Below are positions 49,913-59,003 of a DNA stretch of 64,000 bases, one piece after another. The number at the start of each line of letters is the position of its first letter. Position 1 is the stretch's first letter. The notes beneath the pieces were generated by a model that searched no databases, was not told where the DNA came from, and saw only the letters and a list, made by a program, of their open reading frames with translations. This DNA is from Blattabacterium cuenoti (GTDB lineage Bacteria; Bacteroidota; Bacteroidia; Flavobacteriales; Blattabacteriaceae), in assembly GCF_014252275.1 (NCBI RefSeq), contig NZ_CP059214.1:497053-561052 (forward strand), given 5' to 3'. The position numbers were made by a program, and so were the translations under genes.

Positions 49913-50833
49913 ATGATGAAAAAACCTTCATTGACTATTTTAGGTTGTCATTCCTCCATCCCAACAGATAAATTTCATCCAACATCTCAAATATTGGAAA
50001 TGAAAAATTTTCAATTCCTTATTGATTGTGGAGAAGGAACACAAATGCAATTAAGAAAAGCAAAAATCAAATTAAATAAAATCATTCATATATTTATTTC
50101 TCATTTGCACGGAGATCACTTTTTTGGATTAATAGGATTATTATCAACCTTCCATTTATTAGGAAGAGAAAAGTCCGTAATTATTTATGCTCCCAAAGGA
50201 TTAAAAGAAATTATAGATATTCATTTTAAATGGTCTTATACTAAAATAAAATATGTTATAGAACACAAAGAATTATCATCTCAAAAAATAGAAAAAATTA
50301 TAGACAATAAAAAAATAGAAGTATTTTCTATTCCACTAAAACATAGAATTTATACTAATGGATTTCTTTTTAAAGAAAAACCAAATGCAAGAAAATTAAA
50401 TATGGAAGAAATTAAAAAAATATCTTCCATTAAGATAAAAGATTACAATAATCTAAAATTAGGAAAAGATTTTCAAATGAATGATGGAAAAGTAATTCCT
50501 AATTCTCAGCTTACATTTGATCCTCCTAAAATATTTTCTTATGCTTTTTGTTCTGATACATCTTTTTATCTACCTATTACAAAATATATCAAAGATGTAG
50601 ATCTTTTATATCATGAATCTACTTTTCTAAAAATAGAAGAAGCACGTGCTATGAAGACGGGGCATTCTACTGCTATTCAAGCTGCATACATAGCAAAAAA
50701 AGCAAAAGTAAAAAAACTATTGTTAGGACATTATTCAAATCGTTTTCCAAATACAAAAGATTTTGAAAAAGAAGCAAAAGAGATATTTTTTAATGTAGAA
50801 GCTTCTGAAGATTTGAAAAAATATTATTTATAA
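49913..50833 (+). CDS. rnz: Ribonuclease Z
   Basis: Metallo-beta-lactamase-fold nuclease that trims tRNA 3' ends. The 306-aa protein has the zinc motif FISHLHGDHFFG (H-x-H-x-D-H), FCSDTSF, DLLYHESTF and LGHYSNRF with further ligands. None of the three tRNA genes in the window encodes CCA, so RNase Z trimming plus CCA addition is required. It is convergent with rbfA across a 222-nt gap without recognisable genes. Confidence 0.96.
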   Translation: MMKKPSLTILGCHSSIPTDKFHPTSQILEMKNFQFLIDCGEGTQMQLRKAKIKLNKIIHIFISHLHGDHFFGLIGLLSTFHLLGREKSVIIYAPKGLKEIIDIHFKWSYTKIKYVIEHKELSSQKIEKIIDNKKIEVFSIPLKHRIYTNGFLFKEKPNARKLNMEEIKKISSIKIKDYNNLKLGKDFQMNDGKVIPNSQLTFDPPKIFSYAFCSDTSFYLPITKYIKDVDLLYHESTFLKIEEARAMKTGHSTAIQAAYIAKKAKVKKLLLGHYSNRFPNTKDFEKEAKEIFFNVEASEDLKKYYL

Positions 50834-51055
50834 TTAAGTATTGATTAACATAATAAAACGATATAATTTTTCATTTATCATTAAAATTGTAAAAAGAACT
50901 GTATATGAATCTTTTTGATAAATTACTAATGGGCATATAATATCATCTCCTACTTTTTTTTAGTGTTTCATACTTTTTATTTGACATAAACCAATCAATA
51001 TCAATTAAAACATTTTTACATTACAGATTAAAATATTCTTTGTTGTAAAACAAAA

Positions 51056-51358
51056 TTATTTTGAAAAATAACAAAAAAATAAATTAGGAATTTTTTTTAT
51101 ACGATATCTTAATCTTTTAGTGAGAGATTTTTTATAAAAAGAAGATCTAGAACGTAAAAAATACATAACCTTTTCGTTAAAAAATGGATATATATTTATA
51201 TAAACTTTCATTGAATTTTTATAAGAATCCATTGATATTTTTATCAATGTTATTAACAATTTAGTATAATGAAAATTATTTTTCATGTCTTCATTGATAA
51301 TTTCTGCTATTTCTTTATAAAGAACAGAAGATAATTTATTACATTTGATGTTATCCAT
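51056..51358 (-). CDS. rbfA: Ribosome-binding factor A, shortened C-terminus
   Basis: Late 16S rRNA maturation factor. The 100-aa protein has the KH-like core: LYKEIAEIINEDM, then SMKVYINIYPFF and KRLRYRIKKIPNLFF. The acidic DDSLEYI tail found in relatives is missing, since the frame stops at TAA after CYFSK. The sequence after the stop can be read in another frame (IILFYNKEY), which may be a frameshift or chance. In relatives a lipoprotein-export permease gene often follows rbfA; it is absent here. Confidence 0.83.
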   Translation of the reverse strand: MDNIKCNKLSSVLYKEIAEIINEDMKNNFHYTKLLITLIKISMDSYKNSMKVYINIYPFFNEKVMYFLRSRSSFYKKSLTKRLRYRIKKIPNLFFCYFSK

Positions 51359-51428
51359 TTTTATACAAAAAATAAAAATTTTACAAAAATTTGTAATCGT
51401 TTAAATAATATTGTAACATTGTATTTAC

Positions 51429-51502
51429 GGTCCCATAGCTCAGTTGGTTAGAGCACCTGACTCATAATCAGGAAGTCGCTGGTTCAAGTCCAGCTGGGAC
51501 CA
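51429..51502 (+). tRNA. tRNA with CAU anticodon (probably Ile2, lysidine-modified)
   Basis: 74 nt. Acceptor GGTCCCA/TGGGACC with A73, D arm GCTC/GAGC, anticodon arm CCTGA-CTCATAA-TCAGG, T arm GCTGG-TTCAAGT-CCAGC, all perfect. No CCA is encoded. C4-G69, C5-G68 and C6-G67 in the acceptor and A73 match tRNA-Ile2 rather than Met, so the anticodon C is probably converted to lysidine to read AUA codons. Confidence 0.88.
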
Positions 51503-51524
51503 TTTGTTATTTCCTATTCATTCA

Positions 51525-51785
51525 TTAATGATCTAATAAAGTAATAAATACTATAGATCGATTTTTTTTAATTTTTTTAAAATGAACAATACCACTTTTT
51601 ATAGCATATAAAGTGTGATCTTTTCCCATTTTTACATACATTCCAGGATGATGTTTTGTTCCTCTTTGACGTACGATAATATGCCCTGGATAAACATATT
51701 GACCTCCATATATTTTTACTCCTAATCGTCTTCCAATAGAATCCCTTCCATTTCTTGAACTTCCTGAACCTTTTTTATGTGCCAT
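51525..51785 (-). CDS. rpmA: 50S ribosomal protein L27
   Basis: 86-aa protein with the L27 signature [16 protein letters not shown], then the [13 protein letters not shown] and [11 protein letters not shown] lines. The N-terminus reaches the peptidyl-transferase centre. It directly abuts rplU (no gap), the universal rplU-rpmA pair, and is 22 nt from the convergent tRNA. Confidence 0.98.
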   Translation of the reverse strand: MAHKKGSGSSRNGRDSIGRRLGVKIYGGQYVYPGHIIVRQRGTKHHPGMYVKMGKDHTLYAIKSGIVHFKKIKKNRSIVFITLLDH

Positions 51786-52112
51786 TTATTTAATTTTTTT
51801 TAAAAAAGAAACTACTTGAATTTTCGAATATAACGGTCGAAATCCTTTTTTAACCTTATATCCTTTTCTTCTTTTCTTTTTGAAAATGATCATTTTTTTT
51901 CCTTTTAAATGTTCTAAAATTTCAATTTTCACATGAATACTTTTTAAGTATGGGTTCCCTATTTGAACTATACCTTGATCAACAAATAAATAAATTTTGT
52001 CTAATAATATTTTTTTTCCTATTTCATGAAAAAGATGAGGTAAATAAATACTTTGCTTTTCAAAAAGTTTATATTGTATTCCTTTTATATTAACAATAGC
52101 ATAAGAATTCAT
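51786..52112 (-). CDS. rplU: 50S ribosomal protein L21
   Basis: 108-aa protein with the L21 pattern: YAIVNIKGIQYKLFEK, IQIGNPYLKSI-type spacing and the basic tail FKKKRRKGYKVKKGFRPLY. It sits between sufS and rpmA. Its first codon lies 11 nt after the sufS stop, so the suf operon may read into it. Confidence 0.94.
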   Translation of the reverse strand: MNSYAIVNIKGIQYKLFEKQSIYLPHLFHEIGKKILLDKIYLFVDQGIVQIGNPYLKSIHVKIEILEHLKGKKMIIFKKKRRKGYKVKKGFRPLYSKIQVVSFLKKIK

Positions 52113-52123
52113 ATCATTTTTTT

Positions 52124-53359
52124 TTAATGTTTTAAGATTTTTTTTGCTTTTAAAATACTATCAAATAAATAATCTATTTCTTGAAAAGTATTATATACAG
52201 AAAAACTCGCTCGTATCATTCCAGGAACTTTAAAAAAATTCATTAATGGTTGTGCACATAAATGACCGGTTCTTACCGCAATTCCTAAACGATCCAAAAT
52301 TAATCCTATATCAAAACAATGCAATTTATCTAAATTGAATGAAACAATCCCAAATTTTTTATAAAAATCATTTGTCATTCCATATAATTTTATTCCTGTT
52401 ATAAGACTTAGTTGTTTTATTGCATATTTTGTTAATTTTTCTTTATAAGATTTTATCTTTAATATTCCTATTCTTTCTACAAAATCAATTGCCTTTCCCC
52501 ATACAATAATTCCTCCTATATTTGGAGTACCGGCCTCAAATTTAAATGGTAAATCAGAAAAAGTAGTTTTTTTAAAATTAACATTTTTTATCATTTCTCC
52601 TCCAAATTGATAAGGTTTCATACGATTCATAATCTCTTTTTTTCCATATAACACTCCAATTCCAGTTGGACCATACATTTTATGTGCAGAAAATACATAA
52701 AAATCTACATCAAGATTTTGTACATCTAAATTTAGATTGGAAATTGCTTGAGCACCATCAACTAAAACAAAAGATTTATATTTATGAGATTCATGAATAA
52801 TATATTTAATAGGATTTATAATTCCTATAACATTAGAAATATGACTAATAGCAACTATTTTCGTTTTGTATGAAATCATAGAATCAAAATCTTCTAATTT
52901 TAACATTCCATTATCAAAAATGGGAATTATTTTTAATACAGCTTTTTTCCTTTCACAAAGAATTTGCCATGGAACAATATTAGAATGATGTTCTATAGAT
53001 GAAATCATAATTTCATCTCCTTCATTTATAAAATCACTGATCATGGATGCTACCAAATTAATAGATTCTGTCGTTCCCTTTGTAAAAAAAATTTCTGATG
53101 AATATCTAGCATGAATGAAATTTTTTAATTTTTTTCGAACAGATTCCATTTGGATAGTAGATTGTTGACTTAAAAAATGTGTTCCTCGATGAACATTTGC
53201 ATTAATTTTAGAATAGAAATCTTTCCATGCATTAATTACTTGTAATGGTTTTTGAGTAGTAGCTGCATTATCCATATAAACTAAAGGATTAGAATAAATT
53301 TTTTCTTTTAAAATAGGAAATTGATTTCTAATTTTCTGCAATTCTTCTTCAGAAAACAT
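52124..53359 (-). CDS. sufS: Cysteine desulfurase SufS
   Basis: PLP enzyme that removes sulfur from cysteine for Fe-S clusters. The 411-aa protein has MDNAATTQKP, FTKGTTESINLVA, the PLP Lys in SAHKMYGPTG and the persulfide Cys in RTGHLCAQP. It is the last gene of sufA-sufB-sufC-sufD-sufS and follows sufD after 1 nt. A SufE acceptor gene, often next in flavobacteria, is not here. Confidence 0.96.
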   Translation of the reverse strand: MFSEEELQKIRNQFPILKEKIYSNPLVYMDNAATTQKPLQVINAWKDFYSKINANVHRGTHFLSQQSTIQMESVRKKLKNFIHARYSSEIFFTKGTTESINLVASMISDFINEGDEIMISSIEHHSNIVPWQILCERKKAVLKIIPIFDNGMLKLEDFDSMISYKTKIVAISHISNVIGIINPIKYIIHESHKYKSFVLVDGAQAISNLNLDVQNLDVDFYVFSAHKMYGPTGIGVLYGKKEIMNRMKPYQFGGEMIKNVNFKKTTFSDLPFKFEAGTPNIGGIIVWGKAIDFVERIGILKIKSYKEKLTKYAIKQLSLITGIKLYGMTNDFYKKFGIVSFNLDKLHCFDIGLILDRLGIAVRTGHLCAQPLMNFFKVPGMIRASFSVYNTFQEIDYLFDSILKAKKILKH

Positions 53360-53360
53360 A

Positions 53361-54686
53361 TCATAAAGATTGTTTTAATTTTTTATTTATTTTCTTATAG
53401 ATACACTTTTTAAGTATATCAAGATCGATATGATCTAATAAATCATTCATAAATGAATATAATATTATTTTTTTTCCTTCTTTTTCATTAATTCCTCTTG
53501 ATTGAAGATAGAACAATTCTTCTTCTTTCAGATATCCAACAGTACATCCATGAGAACATTTTACATTTTTTGCATAAATTTTTAGTTCAGGTTTTGCATA
53601 AACTTTTGATTGTTCAGATAATAAAATATTATTATTTTTTTGAAAAGCGTTGATTCCTTTTACTAATTTAGTAATATGTATTTTTCCATGAAAAAATACA
53701 TTTGAATAATATGATAAAATATTTTTATACAATTGGTCACTATAAGAATTAGAAGATAAATGATTTATTAAAGTATGATGATAAACACACTGTTTTTTTG
53801 ATAAAAGAGAAATTCCATATAAATAAGAGAATGTTTTTTCTCCACAAGAATAAAAATTTAAATAATTTTTAATTATTTTACTTTCAAAAGAAAAAGTATA
53901 ATGATGACATTTACTATATTTTTTTTGTTTAACAAATGTATTATCAATCATCAATGTTTCTTTTAAATCATCTTGAATTTTATAATAATTAATTTTACTA
54001 TAATAATCCGAATATATTTCATTGACAGAATTTAAAAGGACAGAATGTTTTTTTAAAGATTTAAAATGTTCGATAATTTTTACATAAGAATGTTTACCGA
54101 CTATAATCAAATTCCTTGTATGTAACGTTACTTTTGGTTCTAATCCCGTAGAAATTGAAATAATTTCAATAGGTTTTTTTAAAATAGTATTATCAGGTAT
54201 TTTAATATAAAGCCCATCGTTTGAAAAAATAGTATTTATACTATAAAATCCATTATTATCTTTATCATCTAATTTTCCATAATATTTTTTAAGATGTTCT
54301 TCTTTTTGTGATTTGATATTTGATAATATAATTGATTTATTTAATAAACTTTTATTATACTTTTCAGAAATTGAATTATTATATTGACCATTTATGAGGA
54401 CAAATAAAAAAGAATGATCTTTTTTTAATAATAGAAATTTTTCAATTTTTTTATATTCTATATCATGATTTTTTTCATAAAAAAAATTCTTTTGTTGTAA
54501 ACAATCATGAATATCTTTTTCTCTAAGACTCCATTGATTTTTATTTAATTGAGTTGAATAAAACAATCCATTTTTTTTTAATAATTGAATATGTTTTTTT
54601 TTTAAATACGATATATATGATTTTTTTGTTTCTAAAGAATTTTCTATTTCTGAAATGAGAAAATATATATTATTCTTTAATTTCAT
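53361..54686 (-). CDS. sufD: Fe-S assembly protein SufD
   Basis: Scaffold partner of SufB and SufC. The 441-aa protein is divergent in its N-terminal half, but the C-terminal beta-helix shows the SufD pattern: YHHTLINHLSSNSYSDQLYKN, FHGKIHITK, KPELKIYAKNVKCSHGCTVG and YLQSRGINEKE. The conserved His and Cys in KCSHG are present. It ends in TGA, 1 nt before sufS. Confidence 0.95.
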   Translation of the reverse strand: MKLKNNIYFLISEIENSLETKKSYISYLKKKHIQLLKKNGLFYSTQLNKNQWSLREKDIHDCLQQKNFFYEKNHDIEYKKIEKFLLLKKDHSFLFVLINGQYNNSISEKYNKSLLNKSIILSNIKSQKEEHLKKYYGKLDDKDNNGFYSINTIFSNDGLYIKIPDNTILKKPIEIISISTGLEPKVTLHTRNLIIVGKHSYVKIIEHFKSLKKHSVLLNSVNEIYSDYYSKINYYKIQDDLKETLMIDNTFVKQKKYSKCHHYTFSFESKIIKNYLNFYSCGEKTFSYLYGISLLSKKQCVYHHTLINHLSSNSYSDQLYKNILSYYSNVFFHGKIHITKLVKGINAFQKNNNILLSEQSKVYAKPELKIYAKNVKCSHGCTVGYLKEEELFYLQSRGINEKEGKKIILYSFMNDLLDHIDLDILKKCIYKKINKKLKQSL

Positions 54687-54707
54687 TACTTTTTTTATCC
54701 ATTAATT

Positions 54708-55457
54708 TTATCTAACTATCCAATCATATCCTTGTTTTTCTATTTTATCAGATAAATCCTTATTTCCTGACTTAATAATTTTTCCATCATACAAAACATG
54801 GACTTTATAATCCAAATTAATGTAATCTAGTAATCTTTTATAATGAGTAATAATTAAGATTGAATTTTTTCTATTTTTTTTAAATACATTAATTGCTTTA
54901 GCAACGATTCGTAAAGCATCTATGTCTAATCCAGAATCTATTTCATCTAAAATAGAAAAAATAGGATTTAACATCATCATTTGAAACATCTCATTTTTCT
55001 TTTTCTCTCCACCAGAAAATCCATCGTTTAAAGAACGGTATATAAAATTTTTTTCAAGATTTAATAATAAAGCAACCTTTTTGGCTTCTAAAATCATATC
55101 TGTCATAGACATTCTTTTCATATTTTTTTTTTCTCTAATAGATTGGATTGAAGTTTTTATAAAATTCATAATAGATATACCAGGAATTTCAATGGGATTT
55201 TGAAAAGAAAGAAAAATTCCTAAATGTGCACGTTGTTCAGGAGATAAATGAATTAAATTTTTTTTCATAAAAAAAATATTTCCTTGACTTATATTATATT
55301 CTTTTTTTCCAGCAATAATAGATGCAAGAGTACTTTTCCCAGAAGCATTAGGACCCATAATTACATGAATCTCACCTTGATTAATATCAAGATTAATACC
55401 TTTTAGGATTTTTTTTCCATTTATAGAAATATGTAAATTTGTTATGTTTAATAACAT
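54708..55457 (-). CDS. sufC: Fe-S assembly ATPase SufC
   Basis: ABC-type ATPase energising the SufBCD scaffold. The 249-aa protein has Walker A MGPNASGKSTLA, the Q-loop region LSFQNPIEIPGI, the signature FSGGEKKKNEM and the Walker B LDEIDSGLDIDALR, with ITHYKRL as the switch. It is 21 nt from both sufB and sufD in the same operon. Confidence 0.97.
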   Translation of the reverse strand: MLLNITNLHISINGKKILKGINLDINQGEIHVIMGPNASGKSTLASIIAGKKEYNISQGNIFFMKKNLIHLSPEQRAHLGIFLSFQNPIEIPGISIMNFIKTSIQSIREKKNMKRMSMTDMILEAKKVALLLNLEKNFIYRSLNDGFSGGEKKKNEMFQMMMLNPIFSILDEIDSGLDIDALRIVAKAINVFKKNRKNSILIITHYKRLLDYINLDYKVHVLYDGKIIKSGNKDLSDKIEKQGYDWIVR

Positions 55458-55478
55458 AAGTAGATTGTTTGTTATTTT

Positions 55479-56915
55479 TTATCCTACAGATCCTTCTAAA
55501 GAAATTTCTAAAAGTTTTTGAGCTTCTATTGCAAACTCCATTGGTAATTTTTTGATAATTTCATTACTGAACCCATTTACAATTAATGAAATAGATTTTT
55601 CGTTATCTATTCCTCTTTGATTACAATAAAAAATTTGATCTTCTCCAATTTTTGATGTTGTTGCTTCATGTTCTATTTGAGATGTCGAATTTTCGACATC
55701 AATATATGGAAAAGTATGAGCACCACATTCATTTCCAATTAATAATGAATCACATTGTGAAAAGTTACGAGAATGATTAGCTTTAGGAATAATTTTTACC
55801 AATCCTCGATAACTATTTTGAGATTTATCGGAAGAAATCCCCTTCGATACAATAATACTTTTCGTATTTTCACCTATGTGAATCATTTTTGTACCAGTAT
55901 CTGCTTGTTGAAAATTTTTTGTAAAAGCCAAAGAATAGAATTCTCCTATAGAACCCTCTCCTTTTAGAATACAAGATGGATATTTCCAAGTAATGGCAGA
56001 ACCAGTCTCTACTTGTATCCAAGATATTTTTGATTTTTTTTCACATAATCCTCTTTTAGTAACAAAATTAAAGACTCCTCCTTCTCCTTTTTTATTACCA
56101 GGGTACCAATTTTGCACAGTAGAATATTTAATTTCTGCATTTTTTAATGCAATAAGTTCTACAACCGCAGCATGTAATTGATTTTCTTTACGTTTTGGTG
56201 CTGTACATCCTTCTAAATAACTTACATAGGAATCCTCATCTGCAATAATTAAGGTTCTTTCAAACTGACCAGTTCCTTTTTCATTAATCCGAAAATATGT
56301 GGATAATTCCATAGGACAACGAACTCCTTTTGGAATGTAACAAAAAGATCCATCAGAAAAAACAGCAGAGTTTAAAGATGCATAAAAATTATCATTTTTA
56401 GGAACAACAGATCCTAAATATTTTTTAATAATAAATGGATATTTTTTGATTGCTTCATTGATAGAACAGAAAATAATTCCTTTTTCTTCTAATTTTTTTT
56501 GAAAAGTCGTTGTTAATGATATCGAATCAAATACTATATCTGTAGCAATTTTATTATATTGTTCTTCCTTTTCTATTGGAACTCCTAATTTTTTAAAAGT
56601 ATCTATAATTTCAGGATTTAACCGGTTATTTTCATTATCTATAGGAGCAGAATAATAACTAATTTTTTGAAATTTTGGAATCTTGTATTCTATATTTCCC
56701 CATTTCGGAGGAGAGATTTTTTTCCATATTTTATATGATTCTAATCTCCATTTCAACATCCACTTAGGTTCATTTTTTTTTTCCGTAATTTGACGAATGA
56801 CTTTTTCATTTAATCCAATAGGAATTTTATCCGATTCTATCTTTGTATAAAATCCATATTTATAATCAGAACTTATTAAATTTTCTAATATTTTTTTATT
56901 AATATCTTCTTCCAT
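55479..56915 (-). CDS. sufB: Fe-S assembly protein SufB
   Basis: Main scaffold of the SUF system. The start chosen is ATG at 56915 ([14 protein letters not shown], 478 aa), 5 nt after the SufA-type stop; the frame runs on into that gene. Conserved lines are [56 protein letters not shown] and CNQRGI, with the cluster-handling Cys residues. It is complete. Confidence 0.97.
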   Translation of the reverse strand: MEEDINKKILENLISSDYKYGFYTKIESDKIPIGLNEKVIRQITEKKNEPKWMLKWRLESYKIWKKISPPKWGNIEYKIPKFQKISYYSAPIDNENNRLNPEIIDTFKKLGVPIEKEEQYNKIATDIVFDSISLTTTFQKKLEEKGIIFCSINEAIKKYPFIIKKYLGSVVPKNDNFYASLNSAVFSDGSFCYIPKGVRCPMELSTYFRINEKGTGQFERTLIIADEDSYVSYLEGCTAPKRKENQLHAAVVELIALKNAEIKYSTVQNWYPGNKKGEGGVFNFVTKRGLCEKKSKISWIQVETGSAITWKYPSCILKGEGSIGEFYSLAFTKNFQQADTGTKMIHIGENTKSIIVSKGISSDKSQNSYRGLVKIIPKANHSRNFSQCDSLLIGNECGAHTFPYIDVENSTSQIEHEATTSKIGEDQIFYCNQRGIDNEKSISLIVNGFSNEIIKKLPMEFAIEAQKLLEISLEGSVG

Positions 56916-56919
56916 GTTT

Positions 56920-57249
56920 TTATGATGAAAAACTTTTTCCACATCCACAAGTATGTTTAGCATTAGGATTTATAAAATAAAATCCTTTTCCATTTAATCC
57001 ATCTGAATATTCTAAGGTAATTCCATGCAAATAAGGAATGCTATTTTTATCAACTAATATTTTCATATCCTTATCTTGAAAAATTTCATCTTCTTTGTTT
57101 CTTTTTTTATCGAAAGTCAGTTCATAAGACATCCCAGAACATCCCCCATTTTTTACGCCAACTCTTACAAAAGTAAGATTTTGAGAAGTACCTTCTTCTT
57201 TCATAAGAGAAATTAATTTTTGTTTTGCTTTGTCAGATATAAAAACCAT
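56920..57249 (-). CDS. sufA: A-type Fe-S carrier protein (SufA/IscA/HesB family)
   Basis: Delivers Fe-S clusters to apoproteins. The start chosen is ATG at 57249 ([16 protein letters not shown], 109 aa); the longer frame from 57309 adds an unlikely hydrophobic extension. The three cluster ligands are visible in [10 protein letters not shown] and CGCGKSF. It is the first gene of the suf operon, with sufB 4 nt downstream. Clients in this window include LeuC and aconitase. Confidence 0.94.
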   Translation of the reverse strand: MVFISDKAKQKLISLMKEEGTSQNLTFVRVGVKNGGCSGMSYELTFDKKRNKEDEIFQDKDMKILVDKNSIPYLHGITLEYSDGLNGKGFYFINPNAKHTCGCGKSFSS

Positions 57250-57313
57250 AATAATTAAAATTTTATTAAAAAAATAAAGATATTCATAAATAAAATATGT
57301 AGAATACATATTC

Positions 57314-57835
57314 TTATGAATTATTTTCTATAACATAAGAAATGTTCGTTAATCCTTTTTTTATGCCCCATTTATTACACATTCCTGCATTTACTTCTAA
57401 TATATATTTTATTTTCGATGGAAAATCGACGATATTTCTTATTTTCCTCATGGGACTTACATCAGGTAGTATATTAACAACTTCTCCATTCATATTTAAA
57501 TAAATGATATCCAAAGGAATACGCATATTATCCATATTTATTTTTTGATAATCTTTTTTATCATTAATAATAAATAACATTCCTTCATTCTCCATCAAGT
57601 GGGAACGATACTTTAATCCATTCATTTTTTCTATTTTGTTTCTTGCTATCTCTATATTTAATACTTTTATAGCAATATTTTTTTGATTCTTTATATAAAC
57701 TATTCCATTTTTATTAAATTTTATATCAACAAGATTTTCTAAATTTAGTAGATTACAATCGTTTTCTATTTTTTTTTCTTCCTTCAGAAAAAAAAATAGA
57801 AAACATAATAAAATAGAATAGATCATTCTTATCAT
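57314..57835 (-). CDS. DUF192 protein
   Basis: 173-aa protein with an N-terminal hydrophobic segment (MIRMIYSILLCFLFFFL, membrane anchor or signal) and the DUF192 pattern: IARNKIEKMNGLKYR, GMLFI, MRIPLDIIYLN, ILEVNAGMCNKWGIKKG. Function of the family is unknown. It overlaps the lgt stop by 4 nt (ATGA) and so is translationally coupled to lgt. Confidence 0.9.
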   Translation of the reverse strand: MIRMIYSILLCFLFFFLKEEKKIENDCNLLNLENLVDIKFNKNGIVYIKNQKNIAIKVLNIEIARNKIEKMNGLKYRSHLMENEGMLFIINDKKDYQKINMDNMRIPLDIIYLNMNGEVVNILPDVSPMRKIRNIVDFPSKIKYILEVNAGMCNKWGIKKGLTNISYVIENNS

Positions 57836-58764
57836 GAAGAAAAATATTTTTTCATTATGATTGATCTATTTATCAAAAAGAATCCAAATATAATAAAAGG
57901 AATACTCAATAATTGACCAGTATTTAAAAAATATAAATGAATATATTCATTTGATTGGGGTTCTTTAACAAATTCTATAACAAATCGTGAAATCCAAATA
58001 AAAATAAAAAATAATCCTGAGAGATATCCTTCTTTCATTTTTTGTATTCTATAGATGTAACAAAGCAATAAAAAAATAAATAAATAAATAATTGCTTCAT
58101 AAATTTGTGTTGGATGTCTAGGTGTAATTTTTCCATATATTTTCGTATCCATTTGAACAAATTTTATGGAAAATGGGTATGTTCCACTACATGGTTTCCC
58201 TACAATTTCAGAATTAAAAAAATTTCCTATTCGAATAAAAACCGCTGAAATGGAGGAAATAATACATATATGATCAAATAACCAAACAATTGATTTTCTT
58301 AATTTTTTTCCATTATTTCTATAATAAAGAAGAATAGAAAAAATAATTCCTATTGATGCACCATGACTCGATAATCCTCTATATCCAACAATTTGATATC
58401 CTTTTATTATTCCTAATATCGAATGATTATAATCTTCTTTAACAGGAAAAATAGCTTCTATCCAATGGGATGAAAAATATGGAAAACTATAAAATATAAT
58501 CTCTCCTATTCTTGCACCTAAGATCGTTCCAAAAAAAATATAACGAAACAAAGAATCTACATGTTCTTTTTTTATATTCTCCTTTTGATAAATGTAATAA
58601 ATAAATCCCCATCCTAATAAAAAAGAAATCAAAAACATTACACTGTATATATGAATAAAAAATCCATTAAAAACTTTAAATTTATAAATTGGATCCCAAA
58701 AAATATATGATAATCTAAAGTATTTAATACTATATAGAAAAAATCTATTATTAATTATATACAT
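57832..58764 (-). CDS. lgt: Prolipoprotein diacylglyceryl transferase
   Basis: Integral membrane enzyme that attaches diacylglycerol to lipoprotein Cys. The 310-aa protein has seven or so hydrophobic segments, the HIYSVMFLISFLLGW first helix, GARIGEIIFY, YRGLSSHGASIG and the signature RIGNFFNSEIVG, then RHPTQIYEA. The stop TGA overlaps the DUF192 start. Its retention implies lipoproteins are still made although lipid A genes are missing from this region. Confidence 0.95.
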   Translation of the reverse strand: MYIINNRFFLYSIKYFRLSYIFWDPIYKFKVFNGFFIHIYSVMFLISFLLGWGFIYYIYQKENIKKEHVDSLFRYIFFGTILGARIGEIIFYSFPYFSSHWIEAIFPVKEDYNHSILGIIKGYQIVGYRGLSSHGASIGIIFSILLYYRNNGKKLRKSIVWLFDHICIISSISAVFIRIGNFFNSEIVGKPCSGTYPFSIKFVQMDTKIYGKITPRHPTQIYEAIIYLFIFLLLCYIYRIQKMKEGYLSGLFFIFIWISRFVIEFVKEPQSNEYIHLYFLNTGQLLSIPFIIFGFFLINRSIIMKKYFSS

Positions 58765-58788
58765 TATATACAGATATTTGATTATATC

Positions 58789-59003
58789 TTAATATTCTGA
58801 TTTTCCAAAAGGATGACAACTCAAAATTCTTTTTGTGATTAAAAAAAACACTTTAAAAACATTGTATTTTTTTTTTAATAAAATTACCATATATTCTGAA
58901 CATGTTGGAATATAAATGCAATATTTTCCGATATACGGAGATATGCTAATTTGATAAAATTTTACAATAATTAAAAAAAAAACTTTAATAATTCATTTAT
59001 CAT
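58789..59003 (-). pseudogene. yidD: Membrane insertion efficiency factor YidD, one-base frameshift at a homopolymer
   Basis: From ATG 59003, overlapping the last codons of acn, the frame reads MINELLKFFF and then meets TAA after a T10 tract (A10 at 58973-58982 on the plus strand). With one extra T the frame continues LIIVKFYQISISPYIGKY, then PTCSEY and LSCHPFGKS, the YidD signature, to TAA at 58789-58791. Adding one base gives 216 nt, a normal 71-aa protein. YidD helps YidC-dependent membrane insertion. Read literally it is a pseudogene; slippage at the T10 tract could restore it. Confidence 0.8.
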
